Part shown: positions 27,123-35,845 of the stretch, piece after piece
Numbering within the stretch: the stretch's first letter is position 1
Layout: the number at the start of each line of letters is the position of its first letter
Source: JBMNMS01 sp050953445
GTDB lineage: Bacteria > Bacillota > Clostridia > Peptostreptococcales > Anaerovoracaceae
DNA length: 64,000 nucleotides
Direction of reading: 5' to 3'
NCBI GenBank assembly: GCA_050953445.1
Contig: JBMNMS010000001.1
Coordinates: 744,001 to 808,000 of the forward strand
Notes under the pieces: model-generated
Told to the model about the DNA's origin: nothing
What the model saw: only the letters and a program-made list of their open reading frames with translations
Database searches by the model: none
Position numbers and translations under genes: made by a program

Positions 27123-28460
27123 ATGAGTGAACAGGGATATACGGGTAATCACTTGGAAATCAATGAAAGGCCATTGAATCCAAAGGATATTTTATTGCCA
27201 CCAGGATTTAAAATAGAGGTATTCTCTAAGGGATTGACTACCCCTATCAACATCACTTTTAACGAGGCAGGAGATATGTTGATAGCGGATTCAGGGATTA
27301 CAGATGGAAATGGCAAAGTAATGAAGCTTACGAATACGGGCAAAGGCTTTGAAACCATAGCAGATGGCTTTAACCCGCCTTTAACGGGCATAACCATGCA
27401 CAATGGGGATATTTATGTCTCTCACCGGCGATTTATCACCGTCATAAAGCCCGATGGAACAAAAATTGATGTAATAGACGGATTGCCCAGCGATGGAGAC
27501 CATCATAATAACAGGGTTGTCTTCGGACCAGATGGCAAAATGTATTTCGGCCAAGGTACGGCAACTAATAGTGGTGTTCCGGGAAAGGATAATTCATGGG
27601 TACCGGACCACCCCTTCTTTCACGATTATCCGGGCGGACAAATCACATTAAATGGTGAAAATTTTTTAAGCAATACATTTTTGGATGCTTTTCCGGATCG
27701 TGAAACTTTAACCGGAGCCTATATGCCCTTTGGGGTATCATCTACACCAGGCGAAATCGTAAGCGGTATAAAGCGAGCAAATGGAAGTATAATGAAAGCT
27801 AATCCAGATGGTTCAAATCTTGAATTAGTTGCATGGGGTCTTAGAAATCCGTTCAGAATACGCTTCGACCGTAACGGGAGATTATTTGCTGCTAACCACG
27901 GTATTGATATTCGTGGCAGCAGACCTATTGCAAATTCACCGGACGAATTTCAATTGATAAAGGAAGGCACATGGTATGGGTGGCCGGACTTCACGGGGGG
28001 TCTACCAGTAACCCTTCCACAATTTAAACCTGAAGGGGAGCCCCAGCCCAAATTTCTATTAGCAGAACACCCAATGCAACCCCCAAAGCCCTTCACAACC
28101 TTTCAGCCCCATTCAGCTGCCATGGGATTCAGCTTTAATGATAATCCAAGCTTTGGACCTGTAGGTGAGGCCTACATTGCGGAATTCGGCGCTATAATTC
28201 CCACCAATACAGGCGGGAAGCCCATATATGGCGTCGGACACCGTGTTTCACGCATCGATATGAATGACGGAACCGTATATGTTTTTGCAATCAATAGCTC
28301 CGGTGTTCCGGCCCATCTTACCGGAGGAGGTGGATTCGAAAGACCAATTGATGCTGTCTTTGCCCCTGATGGTAATCTCTATATTGCTGATTTCGGCATA
28401 TTTACATCTGATGGTCCCGTTGCTAAAACCGGGGTTATATGGAAGGTTACCAGAAGTTAA
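27123..28460 (+). CDS. Sorbosone/glucose dehydrogenase-like beta-propeller protein
   Basis: About 445 residues with repeated blade-like segments (GDMLIADSG, GKMYFGQG, GRLFAANHG, GNLYIADFG) of the sorbosone/PQQ-type sugar dehydrogenase and SMP-30-like propeller superfamily. WGLRNPFRIRFD and EGTWYGWPDF are characteristic. No signal peptide is seen, unlike most PQQ enzymes, and PQQ use is doubtful in an anaerobe. Substrate unknown. ATG at 27123 is nine bases behind the GGGGGG run; ATG at 27117 would be only three bases away. It stands alone between PFOR and a membrane protein. Confidence 0.75.
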   Translation: MSEQGYTGNHLEINERPLNPKDILLPPGFKIEVFSKGLTTPINITFNEAGDMLIADSGITDGNGKVMKLTNTGKGFETIADGFNPPLTGITMHNGDIYVSHRRFITVIKPDGTKIDVIDGLPSDGDHHNNRVVFGPDGKMYFGQGTATNSGVPGKDNSWVPDHPFFHDYPGGQITLNGENFLSNTFLDAFPDRETLTGAYMPFGVSSTPGEIVSGIKRANGSIMKANPDGSNLELVAWGLRNPFRIRFDRNGRLFAANHGIDIRGSRPIANSPDEFQLIKEGTWYGWPDFTGGLPVTLPQFKPEGEPQPKFLLAEHPMQPPKPFTTFQPHSAAMGFSFNDNPSFGPVGEAYIAEFGAIIPTNTGGKPIYGVGHRVSRIDMNDGTVYVFAINSSGVPAHLTGGGGFERPIDAVFAPDGNLYIADFGIFTSDGPVAKTGVIWKVTRS

Positions 28461-28480
28461 TGGTGAAATTGCACCAGCAA

Positions 28481-28509
28481 CATCCTGCCCCGCTAACAAG
28501 GGCAGGATG
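28481..28509 (+). terminator. Strong hairpin terminator after the beta-propeller gene
   Basis: CATCCTGCCC (28481-28490) pairs perfectly with GGGCAGGATG (28500-28509), loop of nine, followed by AAATATTCTATATTCTTC. It lies 20 bp past the stop and also between convergent genes, so it may work in both directions. Confidence 0.75.
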
Positions 28510-28525
28510 AAATATTCTATATTCT

Positions 28526-29107
28526 TCACTGTATTCTGACTAGCAATCTATTCATTTTTTTTAATACCAATAAAGCTAATAATAGCCATGCAAAACAATA
28601 AAGTAAGCAAAACACAAAAAGTGGCAGTAATACCCTAAGGTTCGGGCCATTCAACCCCATCGGTCCCAGTAGGGGGAAGCCTAAAACATATAATGGGATG
28701 CAAATTCCGGCCATCAGCACAATCGTACTCACTAAAATAACAATTACCCGGCTTTTAAAGAATTTAAGGGTAAAACCCAGAACCAATCCTAATAGCCCTG
28801 TTGTGAATGGAAAAATAAATAATTCTGCCGGTTGGATTAGCACAAGTAGTATTATCGTCAGAAAATAAGCTAAGATTCCATATCCTTCGGCATAAACAAT
28901 TGCAACCAAAATAGGTAAAGTGGATAAAGGGCTTAGCAAAAAACCAATCCCCGGAAGATACCCACCCATGGATTGCAGTATCGCGGCTACAATTGCAAGT
29001 ATTGCTGCAAATACTAACCTGTACGATAAAGGATATTGGGAAAAGCGATCACAATCCTCCTTAACATTAATTAAAAATAGGTTTACCAATTTAATTTTCG
29101 CCTCCAT
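28526..29107 (-). CDS. Polytopic membrane protein, unknown
   Basis: 193 residues with about six hydrophobic helices (LVFAAILAIVAAILQ; LPILVAIVYAEGYGILAYF; FPFTTGLLGLVLGFTL; VIVILVSTIVLMAGICIPL and others) and a basic C-terminus. The overall look recalls ECF-transporter S components or DUF2232-type proteins, but no diagnostic motif is present. ATG at 29107 has only a distant GAAAGGG site. Opposite in direction to its neighbours on both sides. Confidence 0.65.
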   Translation of the reverse strand: MEAKIKLVNLFLINVKEDCDRFSQYPLSYRLVFAAILAIVAAILQSMGGYLPGIGFLLSPLSTLPILVAIVYAEGYGILAYFLTIILLVLIQPAELFIFPFTTGLLGLVLGFTLKFFKSRVIVILVSTIVLMAGICIPLYVLGFPLLGPMGLNGPNLRVLLPLFVFCLLYCFAWLLLALLVLKKMNRLLVRIQ

Positions 29108-29199
29108 AAATAATAATCGCTACCCTTTCAATGTATTCATGAGCCCAGCCCCCTGCCATAAACTTGCACCTGAGATAAGACTAATCGAGGTGAACATCC

Positions 29200-29391
29200 A
29201 TGAATCCATCGGAATTGACAATGTTAATCTCTTCCCTTGCTGTTATCATATCCAACGAAATAACAGACGATAGTGAACTGGCAATACTAGGCTCCTCCAT
29301 AACACGGCTTGGCAATACCATTACCTCCATTTCCGCGCAACGAGCATTGATAAAAAAAGCCCAAGATGGCAAAGAAACAAAAGAAAGATGA
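29200..29391 (+). CDS. Small conserved-looking clostridial protein
   Basis: 63 residues, ATG 29200 with GAGGTG seven bases upstream. The sequence ELTMLISSLAVIIS... then ELAILGSSITRLGNTIT, SISAQRALI resembles a family of small clostridial proteins (DUF6774-like, from memory) with an ELxxLxxxxxxLGxTLxTIxAQ pattern. Function unknown. Its stop codon overlaps the ATG of a further small frame (ATGA). Confidence 0.6.
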   Translation: MNPSELTMLISSLAVIISNEITDDSELAILGSSITRLGNTITSISAQRALIKKAQDGKETKER

Positions 29392-29525
29392 CAGGGGAAC
29401 AAAAGAAAGAACTTCTTAACACCGTATTGAAAAATGAGCCTGCATTTGTAACAAAAAAGATATTCTACATGAAGATGAATGCAATAATTTGCCTATCCCT
29501 GCAGTTAATTATATACATAAGGTAA
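29388..29525 (+). CDS. Candidate small protein overlapping the 63-aa gene by ATGA
   Basis: A 45-codon frame starts within the stop of the preceding gene (ATGA at 29388-29391) and ends with TAA at 29525. It has a hydrophilic N-terminus (MTGEQKKELLNTVL) and a hydrophobic C-terminus (IICLSLQLIIYIR), suggesting a possible tail-anchored peptide. The overlap favours coupled translation but the ribosome site (AAGAAAG) is poor. May be non-coding. Confidence 0.35.
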   Translation: MTGEQKKELLNTVLKNEPAFVTKKIFYMKMNAIICLSLQLIIYIR

Positions 29526-29567
29526 TTGGTAACCTGTGGATAATTCGAATAAAGGGAGGGGACAATC

Positions 29568-30416
29568 ATGAAGATAAAATTGTTTATATTGCTATTATCA
29601 TTAGGGCTATTGATAGCCTTTGTGCCGGTTAAAGCAAATACGTTAGAAGGCTTGACTTTATGGGTGGATGGAAAATACCTTGAAACGGATGTACATCCAT
29701 TTATAGAGGATTCCAGAACACTGGTTCCGATAAGATCGGTGGCAGAAGCTTTAGGGTTTGATGTCGATTGGGAAAGAGCCACGAAAACAGTGACTATTGA
29801 TGATGGAATCAATAGAATAACAATGCAAATAGATAAACAATATGCTTACCACAACGGGAAAAAGATTCGTCTTCACAAAACCCCTATGGTTAGAGACGGA
29901 AGAACCTTTATCCCGATTCGAGATGTAGCAGAAACACTTGGAAAAAAGGTCGATTGGGATGTCGAAAATCGTACGGTGGTCATAGGTAAGGGCTACCAGG
30001 GAACAGTACAGGCAAAAAAATCCCCTATATCAGCAGAAGAGGCAAAAGAAATTGCTTTAAATTATGTAAACGGAAAAATTGTTGATTTTGAATCAGATCT
30101 ATATAAGTATGAAATAGAGATTATAAAAAATGGCTATAAATATGAGCTTGAAATAGCTAAAGAAGATGGAGCCATCATCGAAATCGAGGTAGAATACAAA
30201 CCTGAAGACATTGATGCTAATGGACGTAAGCCGATTGGTAAGGACAAAGCAATTCGAATAGCCCAAAGTATAGCACCTGGCAAAGTTATAGACTTTGAGT
30301 TTGAGAAAGGCAAATATGAAATAGAAATAGTAAGGGATGGTTTTAAATACGAGATAGAGATTAACGCATACAACGGTAATTTGTTGGAATATGAAAGAAA
30401 AGCTATCAAACGATGA
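29568..30416 (+). CDS. Exported stalk (copper amine oxidase N-like) protein with two PepSY domains
   Basis: 282 residues with a signal peptide (cleavage near VKA at ~22). A copper-amine-oxidase-N type stalk domain follows (SRTLVPIRSVAEALGFDVDW, then GRTFIPIRDVAETLGKKVDW; ~25-140). Two consecutive PepSY domains follow (~152-210 and ~221-282), each ending in a YKYE(L/I)EI segment and clearly duplicates of each other. Stalk domains are common on clostridial surface proteins; PepSY domains are often linked to protease inhibition or sensing. ATG 29568 follows GGGAGGGG. Exact role unknown. Confidence 0.85.
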   Translation: MKIKLFILLLSLGLLIAFVPVKANTLEGLTLWVDGKYLETDVHPFIEDSRTLVPIRSVAEALGFDVDWERATKTVTIDDGINRITMQIDKQYAYHNGKKIRLHKTPMVRDGRTFIPIRDVAETLGKKVDWDVENRTVVIGKGYQGTVQAKKSPISAEEAKEIALNYVNGKIVDFESDLYKYEIEIIKNGYKYELEIAKEDGAIIEIEVEYKPEDIDANGRKPIGKDKAIRIAQSIAPGKVIDFEFEKGKYEIEIVRDGFKYEIEINAYNGNLLEYERKAIKR

Positions 30417-30517
30417 TCAGGACCGGGTGACGGAAGAATATATTAATCAGGGAAGATGCTCTTCCCCGATACCCCAACTGTCGGACATCCGAATCGTCTA
30501 TTCAAACACAAAAATAC

Positions 30518-30546
30518 AAATACCTCGGCACAAGCCCGAGGTATTT
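30518..30546 (-). terminator. Terminator of the tRNA-Arg gene
   Basis: An 11-bp perfect stem (AAATACCTCGG/CCGAGGTATTT, loop of seven) just downstream of the tRNA on its strand, followed by TTTGTATTTTTG. May also end the PepSY gene on the plus strand. Confidence 0.75.
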
Positions 30547-30551
30547 ATATC

Positions 30552-30627
30552 TGGCACTCCCGAGACGATTCGAACGTCCGACGCACGGTTTAGGAAACCG
30601 ACGCTCTATCCCCTGAGCTACGGGAGC
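30552..30627 (-). tRNA. tRNA-Arg (anticodon CCT)
   Basis: A full 76-nt cloverleaf with encoded CCA. Acceptor GCTCCCG/CGGGAGT (first pair G-U), D-arm GCTC...GAGC, anticodon loop TTCCTAA with CCT at positions 34-36, T-loop TTCGAAT between GGACG and CGTCT. It reads AGG codons. The first anticodon-stem pair is a T-T mismatch. It is a solitary tRNA gene. Confidence 0.95.
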
Positions 30628-30693
30628 ACAAACATATAGCTCATAAATGATAGCATTAATTCATGTTCTTTTCAAGGACTTTGGGAATATTTT

Positions 30694-31749
30694 TTATCCC
30701 TGTTCATGTCGACCTAAATTATCATTATAACCGTCCGGGTTATTACACTGCCAACGCCATGCATCGCGGCACATATCCTGTAACCCATATGCAGCACTCC
30801 AACCCAGCTCCTTTTGTGCCTTGGATGGATCAGCATAACAAACAGCAACATCACCGGCTCGTGGTTCCGTAATCACATAAGGAATCTCCCGTCCTGTCGC
30901 CTTACAAAATGCCTCAATCATATCTAAAACACTATAACCTACACCCGTTCCCAAATTATGAATCATCAATGCACCATGTTTCCCTAATCCATTCAGATTA
31001 TCCAGGACATCCAAAGCCGCAACATGTCCCCTGGCAAGATCAACTACATGAATATAATCCCTTATTCCAGTCCCATCCTTTGTAGGATAACAATCTCCAA
31101 AAACCTTGACCTTATCCAATTTACCAATAGCCACTTGGGTAATATATGGTACAAGATTGTTTGGAATCCCATTCGGATCCTCGCCAATTAAACCGCTTTC
31201 ATGTGCACCCACCGGATTAAAATACCTCAGTATTGAAATCTCCCAGGAGCCATCTGCCCTATAAATATCCTGCAAAATATTTTCTATCATAAGTTTAGTA
31301 GCCCCGTAAGGATTTGTCGTGGAAAGAGGAAAGTCCTCGGCTATCGGAACCCTATGGGGATCACCATAAACAGTGGCAGAGGAGCTAAAGACAAGCCTCC
31401 CCACCCCCTTCTCCTTCATAACATTTAAAAGACTGAAGGTGGCTCCCAAATTATTCTCATAATACATTAAAGGTTTTTCTACCGACTCACCTACGGCCTT
31501 CAATCCGGCAAAATGCACTACCCCCTCTATTTTATTTTCGTCAAAGATCTTCCTCAACGCCTTTTTATCTCGCACATCATTACAATAAAACGGAAAATCC
31601 TTTCCGGTTATATTTACAACCCGTTTTAACGATTCAACCTTACTGTTACACAAATTATCAATTACAACTATCTCCTTTTCGGCATTTAATAACTCAATAC
31701 ATGTGTGGCTTCCAATATAACCTGCACCACCTGTTATCAATATGGCCAT
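30694..31749 (-). CDS. galE: UDP-glucose 4-epimerase
   Basis: 351 residues of the extended short-chain dehydrogenase family. The NAD-binding GGAGYIGSHT motif is at the N-terminus, SSSATVYG supplies the catalytic serine region and YGATK the Tyr-Lys pair; YFNPVGAHESG and a C-terminal GWSA are typical of GalE. It interconverts UDP-glucose and UDP-galactose for cell-surface sugars. ATG at 31749 follows GAAAGGAAGGG. No other sugar-nucleotide gene is next to it. Confidence 0.94.
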   Translation of the reverse strand: MAILITGGAGYIGSHTCIELLNAEKEIVVIDNLCNSKVESLKRVVNITGKDFPFYCNDVRDKKALRKIFDENKIEGVVHFAGLKAVGESVEKPLMYYENNLGATFSLLNVMKEKGVGRLVFSSSATVYGDPHRVPIAEDFPLSTTNPYGATKLMIENILQDIYRADGSWEISILRYFNPVGAHESGLIGEDPNGIPNNLVPYITQVAIGKLDKVKVFGDCYPTKDGTGIRDYIHVVDLARGHVAALDVLDNLNGLGKHGALMIHNLGTGVGYSVLDMIEAFCKATGREIPYVITEPRAGDVAVCYADPSKAQKELGWSAAYGLQDMCRDAWRWQCNNPDGYNDNLGRHEQG

Positions 31750-31894
31750 TTTCCCTTCCTTTCAGACATTCCTACCGACGGCAAACACCTTTCATTCTTT
31801 ATTTTTTACACGGTCAAAGGAGTTGCTCTGCCCCAACACCACCTGTCAAAGAGTACATTAACACTGCTGCAACCATCCCATCTAATAAATAAAC

Positions 31895-32872
31895 CTATGC
31901 GAAAATCCTAACCTTAATCCGTTCTCCTTTGACAATGCCCTTCTCACCGGCAACCCTTGTAAAACCATCGAAATCACGAACACCGGAAAGACCCGGCTCC
32001 ACAGGTACGGCAACATACCCTAAGTCCTCTGATTCTTCAATACTGACTAACGCAAAAGTCTCCTCCCTGTTCCCTCTTTCCGATACCGCAAAATCTTTTC
32101 CTGCCACAGCTTCAATATACCTTTCCCCCGGGCAAGAATGAAAATAATAACTCTTTATAAAATAATCCGCTATGATTTCATATGCTATCATCATAGCAGC
32201 GGAATCCCCATTAAACGCAATAGTTAAAGCAGGCATCCTGTTTTCACAGTGGCATGTAGCGTCCTTCGTGATCCCTATAACCGTTTCTGACCCAGGCTCC
32301 ATTGCTAAGCCGTGGCTTATGACACCGGGTTTTCCAAGAGCCTCAATAGCCTCTAAGATACATTCCTTATCTCCTGCTTCATTTCCGCTGGCTACAAGAA
32401 CCACATCGCTTCTATTCACTGCAAAACTTAAATACTCCTTTAGGCGATCCACCTCATTTACTAAAAAGATCTGACCCTTTTGAGCCCCTGTCCTTTCCGC
32501 AAGACTTGCCAGAACAAATGAATTAACATCTCTTGACTGCCCTTTCTCGGGTACATCAATTACGCTAACTAAATTTTTCCCTATGGATAAAATTGATACG
32601 ATAGGTTTCATAAATACCTTAAGCATAGTTTTTCCAACCGATGCAAGCACAGCAATATCCTGTGGCCTTACCCGATGCCCCCTCTTGTAAAGTAACTCCC
32701 CTTCCTTAATGTCACCTACCGATTCTCCGGACAGCACATCCTCTGACAAATATCTTCCCTCTGCCTGCATGACCATAACTTCCTCTGTTTTCCATGCCCC
32801 TTCGCCGCCGTAAAAATTCAAATTCAGCTTTTCTTTTACTTCCCATACCTTATCATATTTCAATTCTCCCAT
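31895..32872 (-). CDS. MoeA-like molybdopterin-binding-domain protein, degenerate
   Basis: 325 residues. The middle (about 60-110: GHRVRPQDIAVLASVGKTMLKV, then VSILSIGKNLV and RDVNS) and the following MoaB/Mog-like fold match MoeA. However, the N-terminal MoeA region is shortened, and the usual TSGGVSVGDYD loop reads VASGNEAGDKE (about 160-170). The GLPGNPVS loop is not conserved (AFNGDSAAM). Molybdate insertion is therefore doubtful. No other molybdenum-cofactor gene is present. ATG at 32872 has AAAGGAGGAG upstream. It could be a repurposed homologue of unknown job. Confidence 0.7.
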   Translation of the reverse strand: MGELKYDKVWEVKEKLNLNFYGGEGAWKTEEVMVMQAEGRYLSEDVLSGESVGDIKEGELLYKRGHRVRPQDIAVLASVGKTMLKVFMKPIVSILSIGKNLVSVIDVPEKGQSRDVNSFVLASLAERTGAQKGQIFLVNEVDRLKEYLSFAVNRSDVVLVASGNEAGDKECILEAIEALGKPGVISHGLAMEPGSETVIGITKDATCHCENRMPALTIAFNGDSAAMMIAYEIIADYFIKSYYFHSCPGERYIEAVAGKDFAVSERGNREETFALVSIEESEDLGYVAVPVEPGLSGVRDFDGFTRVAGEKGIVKGERIKVRIFA

Positions 32873-33115
32873 ATGACCAACTCTCCTCCTTTGCTTTATA
32901 TATCTTCTTTCATTTAGTTTTTACATTTGTTCTTCTATTTTATCACCTGTTCATGTTCTTGTACAAGACCTTAGGAAAACATACAAGCCACCTAACGCAT
33001 CCCTCAAATATCAGGCCCTTGAATCTCTAATCGATACTATTTTAATCCCCGATTATCACCGGTACCTTAATTCTATTTCCCTGTACAATTTTACTGAAAC
33101 TCAAACCTGAGAGCC
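32873..33115. other. Intergenic stretch ahead of alr, nothing recognised
   Basis: The 307-bp gap between the divergent MoeA-like gene and alr holds the alr promoter at its right end. The remainder is pyrimidine-rich on the plus strand with no good frame, hairpin or repeat. Confidence 0.5.
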
Positions 33116-33144
33116 TTGAAAACCTTTTTTAAAACATATATAAT
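33116..33144 (+). promoter_or_regulatory. Sigma-A type promoter of alr
   Basis: TTGAAA (33116-33121), 17-bp spacer, TATAAT (33139-33144), 35 bp before the alr start. Confidence 0.6.
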
Positions 33145-33179
33145 AATGAAGTCGTTTAGGAAAGGAAGTGTCACATGCT

Positions 33180-34310
33180 ATGATAAAAGAAGCACTGAGG
33201 CCTGCTTGGGTAGAGATTAACCTCAGTAACGTAGAACATAATATTATTTCCATAAAGGAGATTGTAGGAGAAAGAGATATTATTGCAATTGTGAAAGCCG
33301 ATGCATACGGTCACGGTGCAATAGAAACCTCTAAAATATTATTGGAACACGGTGCTTCATCCCTTGGAGTCGCCACACTTGAGGAGGCAATTACCCTGAG
33401 GAATCATGGATTCACATGTCCAATACTCATTCTTGGACTGACCCCCTGGTCCTATCACTCCTACTTGATTGAATATGATTTAACACCAGTTGTAACATCC
33501 TACCCCAATGCCAGACTCTTATCAAAATTAGCTGTTGCAGCGAAAAAGACAGTGGATATCTTAGTCGCTCTTGAAACAGGAATGGGTCGCCTTGGATTTC
33601 TTTCAACCTCGGGAAGCCTTACAGAAATCGAGGGAATCAGTCGACTGCCAAACATAAGGATAAAAGGTCTTTTTTCCGATTTTGCCACCGCTGATATGTC
33701 GGATATGGATTTTGCAAAAAAACAACTGGAGCAATTTTATAAGTTTAAAAAACAATTGGAATCCATGGGACTGTCCTTTAACTACCTGACCATGGCAAAC
33801 AGCGGTGCAATTTTACAATTTCCCGAAGCCCTTTTCAGCGCAGTACGCCCCGGCATACTCCTATATGGCTGCTATCCTTCAAAAGAAATGGACACCTCCT
33901 TAATCCCTGTAAAGCCTGTTATGTCGGTAAAAGCAAACCTGGTATATGTAAAACAGGTTCCGGAAGGCACTCCTTTCAGCTATGGAGCCACCTTCGTTAC
34001 CAAAAGAAAAAGTAGGATTGCAACCTTATCATTAGGATATGCAGACGGATTGCCAAGACTCCTCTCAAATCGTGGCCGTGTAATTGTAAAGGGAGAATAC
34101 GCACCCATCATAGGTCGCATTTGCATGGATCAATGCCTTATAGATGTGACAGACATACCCGGGGTAAGACAATACGATGAGGCCGTCATTATGGGATCCC
34201 AGGATGGAAAAACCATAACCGCAGATGAAATAGCCTCCTTATCGGATACTATCAACTATGAAATCCTATGCGGATTTGGACAGAGGCTTCCTAAAATATA
34301 TACTACATGA
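33180..34310 (+). CDS. alr: Alanine racemase
   Basis: About 376 residues of the fold-III PLP racemase family. IVKADAYGHG holds the PLP lysine near the N-terminus; LALETGMGRLGF-type segment, RPGILLYGCYPS, FSYGATFVTKR, LSLGYADGLPR and GRICMDQCLIDVT are all family motifs. It makes D-alanine for peptidoglycan. ATG at 33180 is preferred over GTG at 33168; both can use the AGGAAAGGAAG run. A 53-bp gap separates it from the amidohydrolase-like gene, which may be co-transcribed. Confidence 0.95.
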   Translation: MIKEALRPAWVEINLSNVEHNIISIKEIVGERDIIAIVKADAYGHGAIETSKILLEHGASSLGVATLEEAITLRNHGFTCPILILGLTPWSYHSYLIEYDLTPVVTSYPNARLLSKLAVAAKKTVDILVALETGMGRLGFLSTSGSLTEIEGISRLPNIRIKGLFSDFATADMSDMDFAKKQLEQFYKFKKQLESMGLSFNYLTMANSGAILQFPEALFSAVRPGILLYGCYPSKEMDTSLIPVKPVMSVKANLVYVKQVPEGTPFSYGATFVTKRKSRIATLSLGYADGLPRLLSNRGRVIVKGEYAPIIGRICMDQCLIDVTDIPGVRQYDEAVIMGSQDGKTITADEIASLSDTINYEILCGFGQRLPKIYTT

Positions 34311-34363
34311 TAAAATAGAAACAAAGATTTTTCAATACGTGCAAAAGAATTTGGAGGGCTTTC

Positions 34364-35842
34364 ATGGCATTTGGATTGTTTAAAAAAAGCATTTCTGCTG
34401 ACCTGATTCTTAGGGATGGTGTAATCGTTACCCAGGATCCCGATCTGCCTGTTGCCGAAGCAGTAGCTGTTAAAGACGAACTCATATTAGCTGTTGGCAG
34501 TACGGAGGAAATGATGTCCTTTTCAGGCAAAGAAACTGATGAAATTGATTTAGGAGGGGCTTTTCTCTTCCCCGGTTTTATCAATTCAGCTGCCTCACCA
34601 GTTACAGACCTTTTTTCAAGCACATCGGCAATACTCAACATAAAAATGTCCATAGATGAGGTGTTGCAAACCCTAAACTCCTTCGTTTCCAAAAATCCGG
34701 ATTATACTGCATATTTCGGTTTTGGCTATGATGAAAGCCTATTTACTCCTGATACACACCTTACATCACGCGGCCTTCTTGATAGAGTATGCAGCGACAA
34801 GCCCATCCTCCTGCTTAGTAACCTGGGGCAACAGGCCTGGGCAAACAGCCTTGCCCTGGAAATGGCCGAAGCTCGAGCCAAAGAAGAAGCCATAATGGAA
34901 CCGGACTTGGGGGAAGAGGAGGATCCTGACAATCTACCATCGAAATATCCCGGCTACCTAAAGGATCCACTCCCGGGAATTCAAGTTTTCACCCGGGATG
35001 AAGAAGGCTGGCCGACGGGGATACTCATCGGTACCGAACCAATATTTATAGTCGCTTCAGCTACAGATCTCTTTGATGCGGATCAATTCTACCAAAAAGC
35101 AATGGAAGAATCCTATCAATCGGCACTCAAAGGATATACCTCCTTAATAGATGTGGGTGCTCCTGACTTCTTGCACACCTTTTATATGGATCTTTTACAA
35201 GAAACATTACAGGAATACCAATTAAAGCAGCGTTACTTTGGCTGTCTATTAAATAACAAGGGTCTCAATGCCGCCCTCATAGTGCGTCATCTTATGCGTA
35301 AAAACACCCTCTGCATGGAATGCGGCGATCTAATCTCTGTCAATTGCCTTAGACTTGTGGTAGAAAGTCGGGGTTGGGAAAGCAGCATCACGGAAGAGTC
35401 CCTGAAAGCCCTGTGCCTGGAAGCCGGGGATAGAGGCTTTGATGTGCACATTGAGGCCTATGGTACCGTTGCCATAACCAATAGCATAAAGGCTTTCTCC
35501 GCCGCTCGAAATTCAGGTTACAAAAAAAATCGTTTCATACTAACGGCCGATGAAACAATAGCTGATACCGAACTATTAGCCATTCTCCGAGATACCGACG
35601 CCATTTTAGATGTTATACCGGGAGACAATCCCCAGGACTGGCTGGATTATATGACTACAAATGCATCCTATCGTATACGCATGGAAGATAAATTAGGTTC
35701 TATACAAAAAGGTAAATATGCGGATTTTACCATATTAGCAACAGATCCCCTTAAAACAGGGACACCATGCAAAAAAAATCCTTTTGAAGATGCCCCGATA
35801 GTTATGACAATTTTAGAAGGACGGATAGTATATCAAAAATAG
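34364..35842 (+). CDS. Amidohydrolase-family (YtcJ-like) protein lacking metal ligands
   Basis: 492 residues. The N-terminal beta-sandwich (ADLILRDGVIVTQDPDLP...AVGSTEEM) leads into an amidohydrolase barrel and the family's C-terminal strand set (GSIQKGKYADFTILATDPL). The metal-binding HxH after PGFI is missing: the segment reads PGFINSAASP (Ala76 and Ser78). The later HAIGD-type motif reads HIEAYGT and the RIEH-type position reads FILTADET. It is unlikely to be a normal metal hydrolase. ATG 34364 follows GGAGGG. It converges on mntP with only 3 bp between stops. Confidence 0.8.
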   Translation: MAFGLFKKSISADLILRDGVIVTQDPDLPVAEAVAVKDELILAVGSTEEMMSFSGKETDEIDLGGAFLFPGFINSAASPVTDLFSSTSAILNIKMSIDEVLQTLNSFVSKNPDYTAYFGFGYDESLFTPDTHLTSRGLLDRVCSDKPILLLSNLGQQAWANSLALEMAEARAKEEAIMEPDLGEEEDPDNLPSKYPGYLKDPLPGIQVFTRDEEGWPTGILIGTEPIFIVASATDLFDADQFYQKAMEESYQSALKGYTSLIDVGAPDFLHTFYMDLLQETLQEYQLKQRYFGCLLNNKGLNAALIVRHLMRKNTLCMECGDLISVNCLRLVVESRGWESSITEESLKALCLEAGDRGFDVHIEAYGTVAITNSIKAFSAARNSGYKKNRFILTADETIADTELLAILRDTDAILDVIPGDNPQDWLDYMTTNASYRIRMEDKLGSIQKGKYADFTILATDPLKTGTPCKKNPFEDAPIVMTILEGRIVYQK

Positions 35843-35845
35843 AAT

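Noticed and set aside
30391..30639. 82-codon plus-strand frame across the PepSY gene end and the tRNA
   Set aside because: Runs antisense through a complete tRNA-Arg and its terminator; not a credible coding sequence.
34972..34985. CCCGGG-centred sequence resembling a second Noc-binding site
   Set aside because: Three mismatches to the 14-bp palindrome, not symmetrical beyond the core; also rejected: a similar core near 56945.
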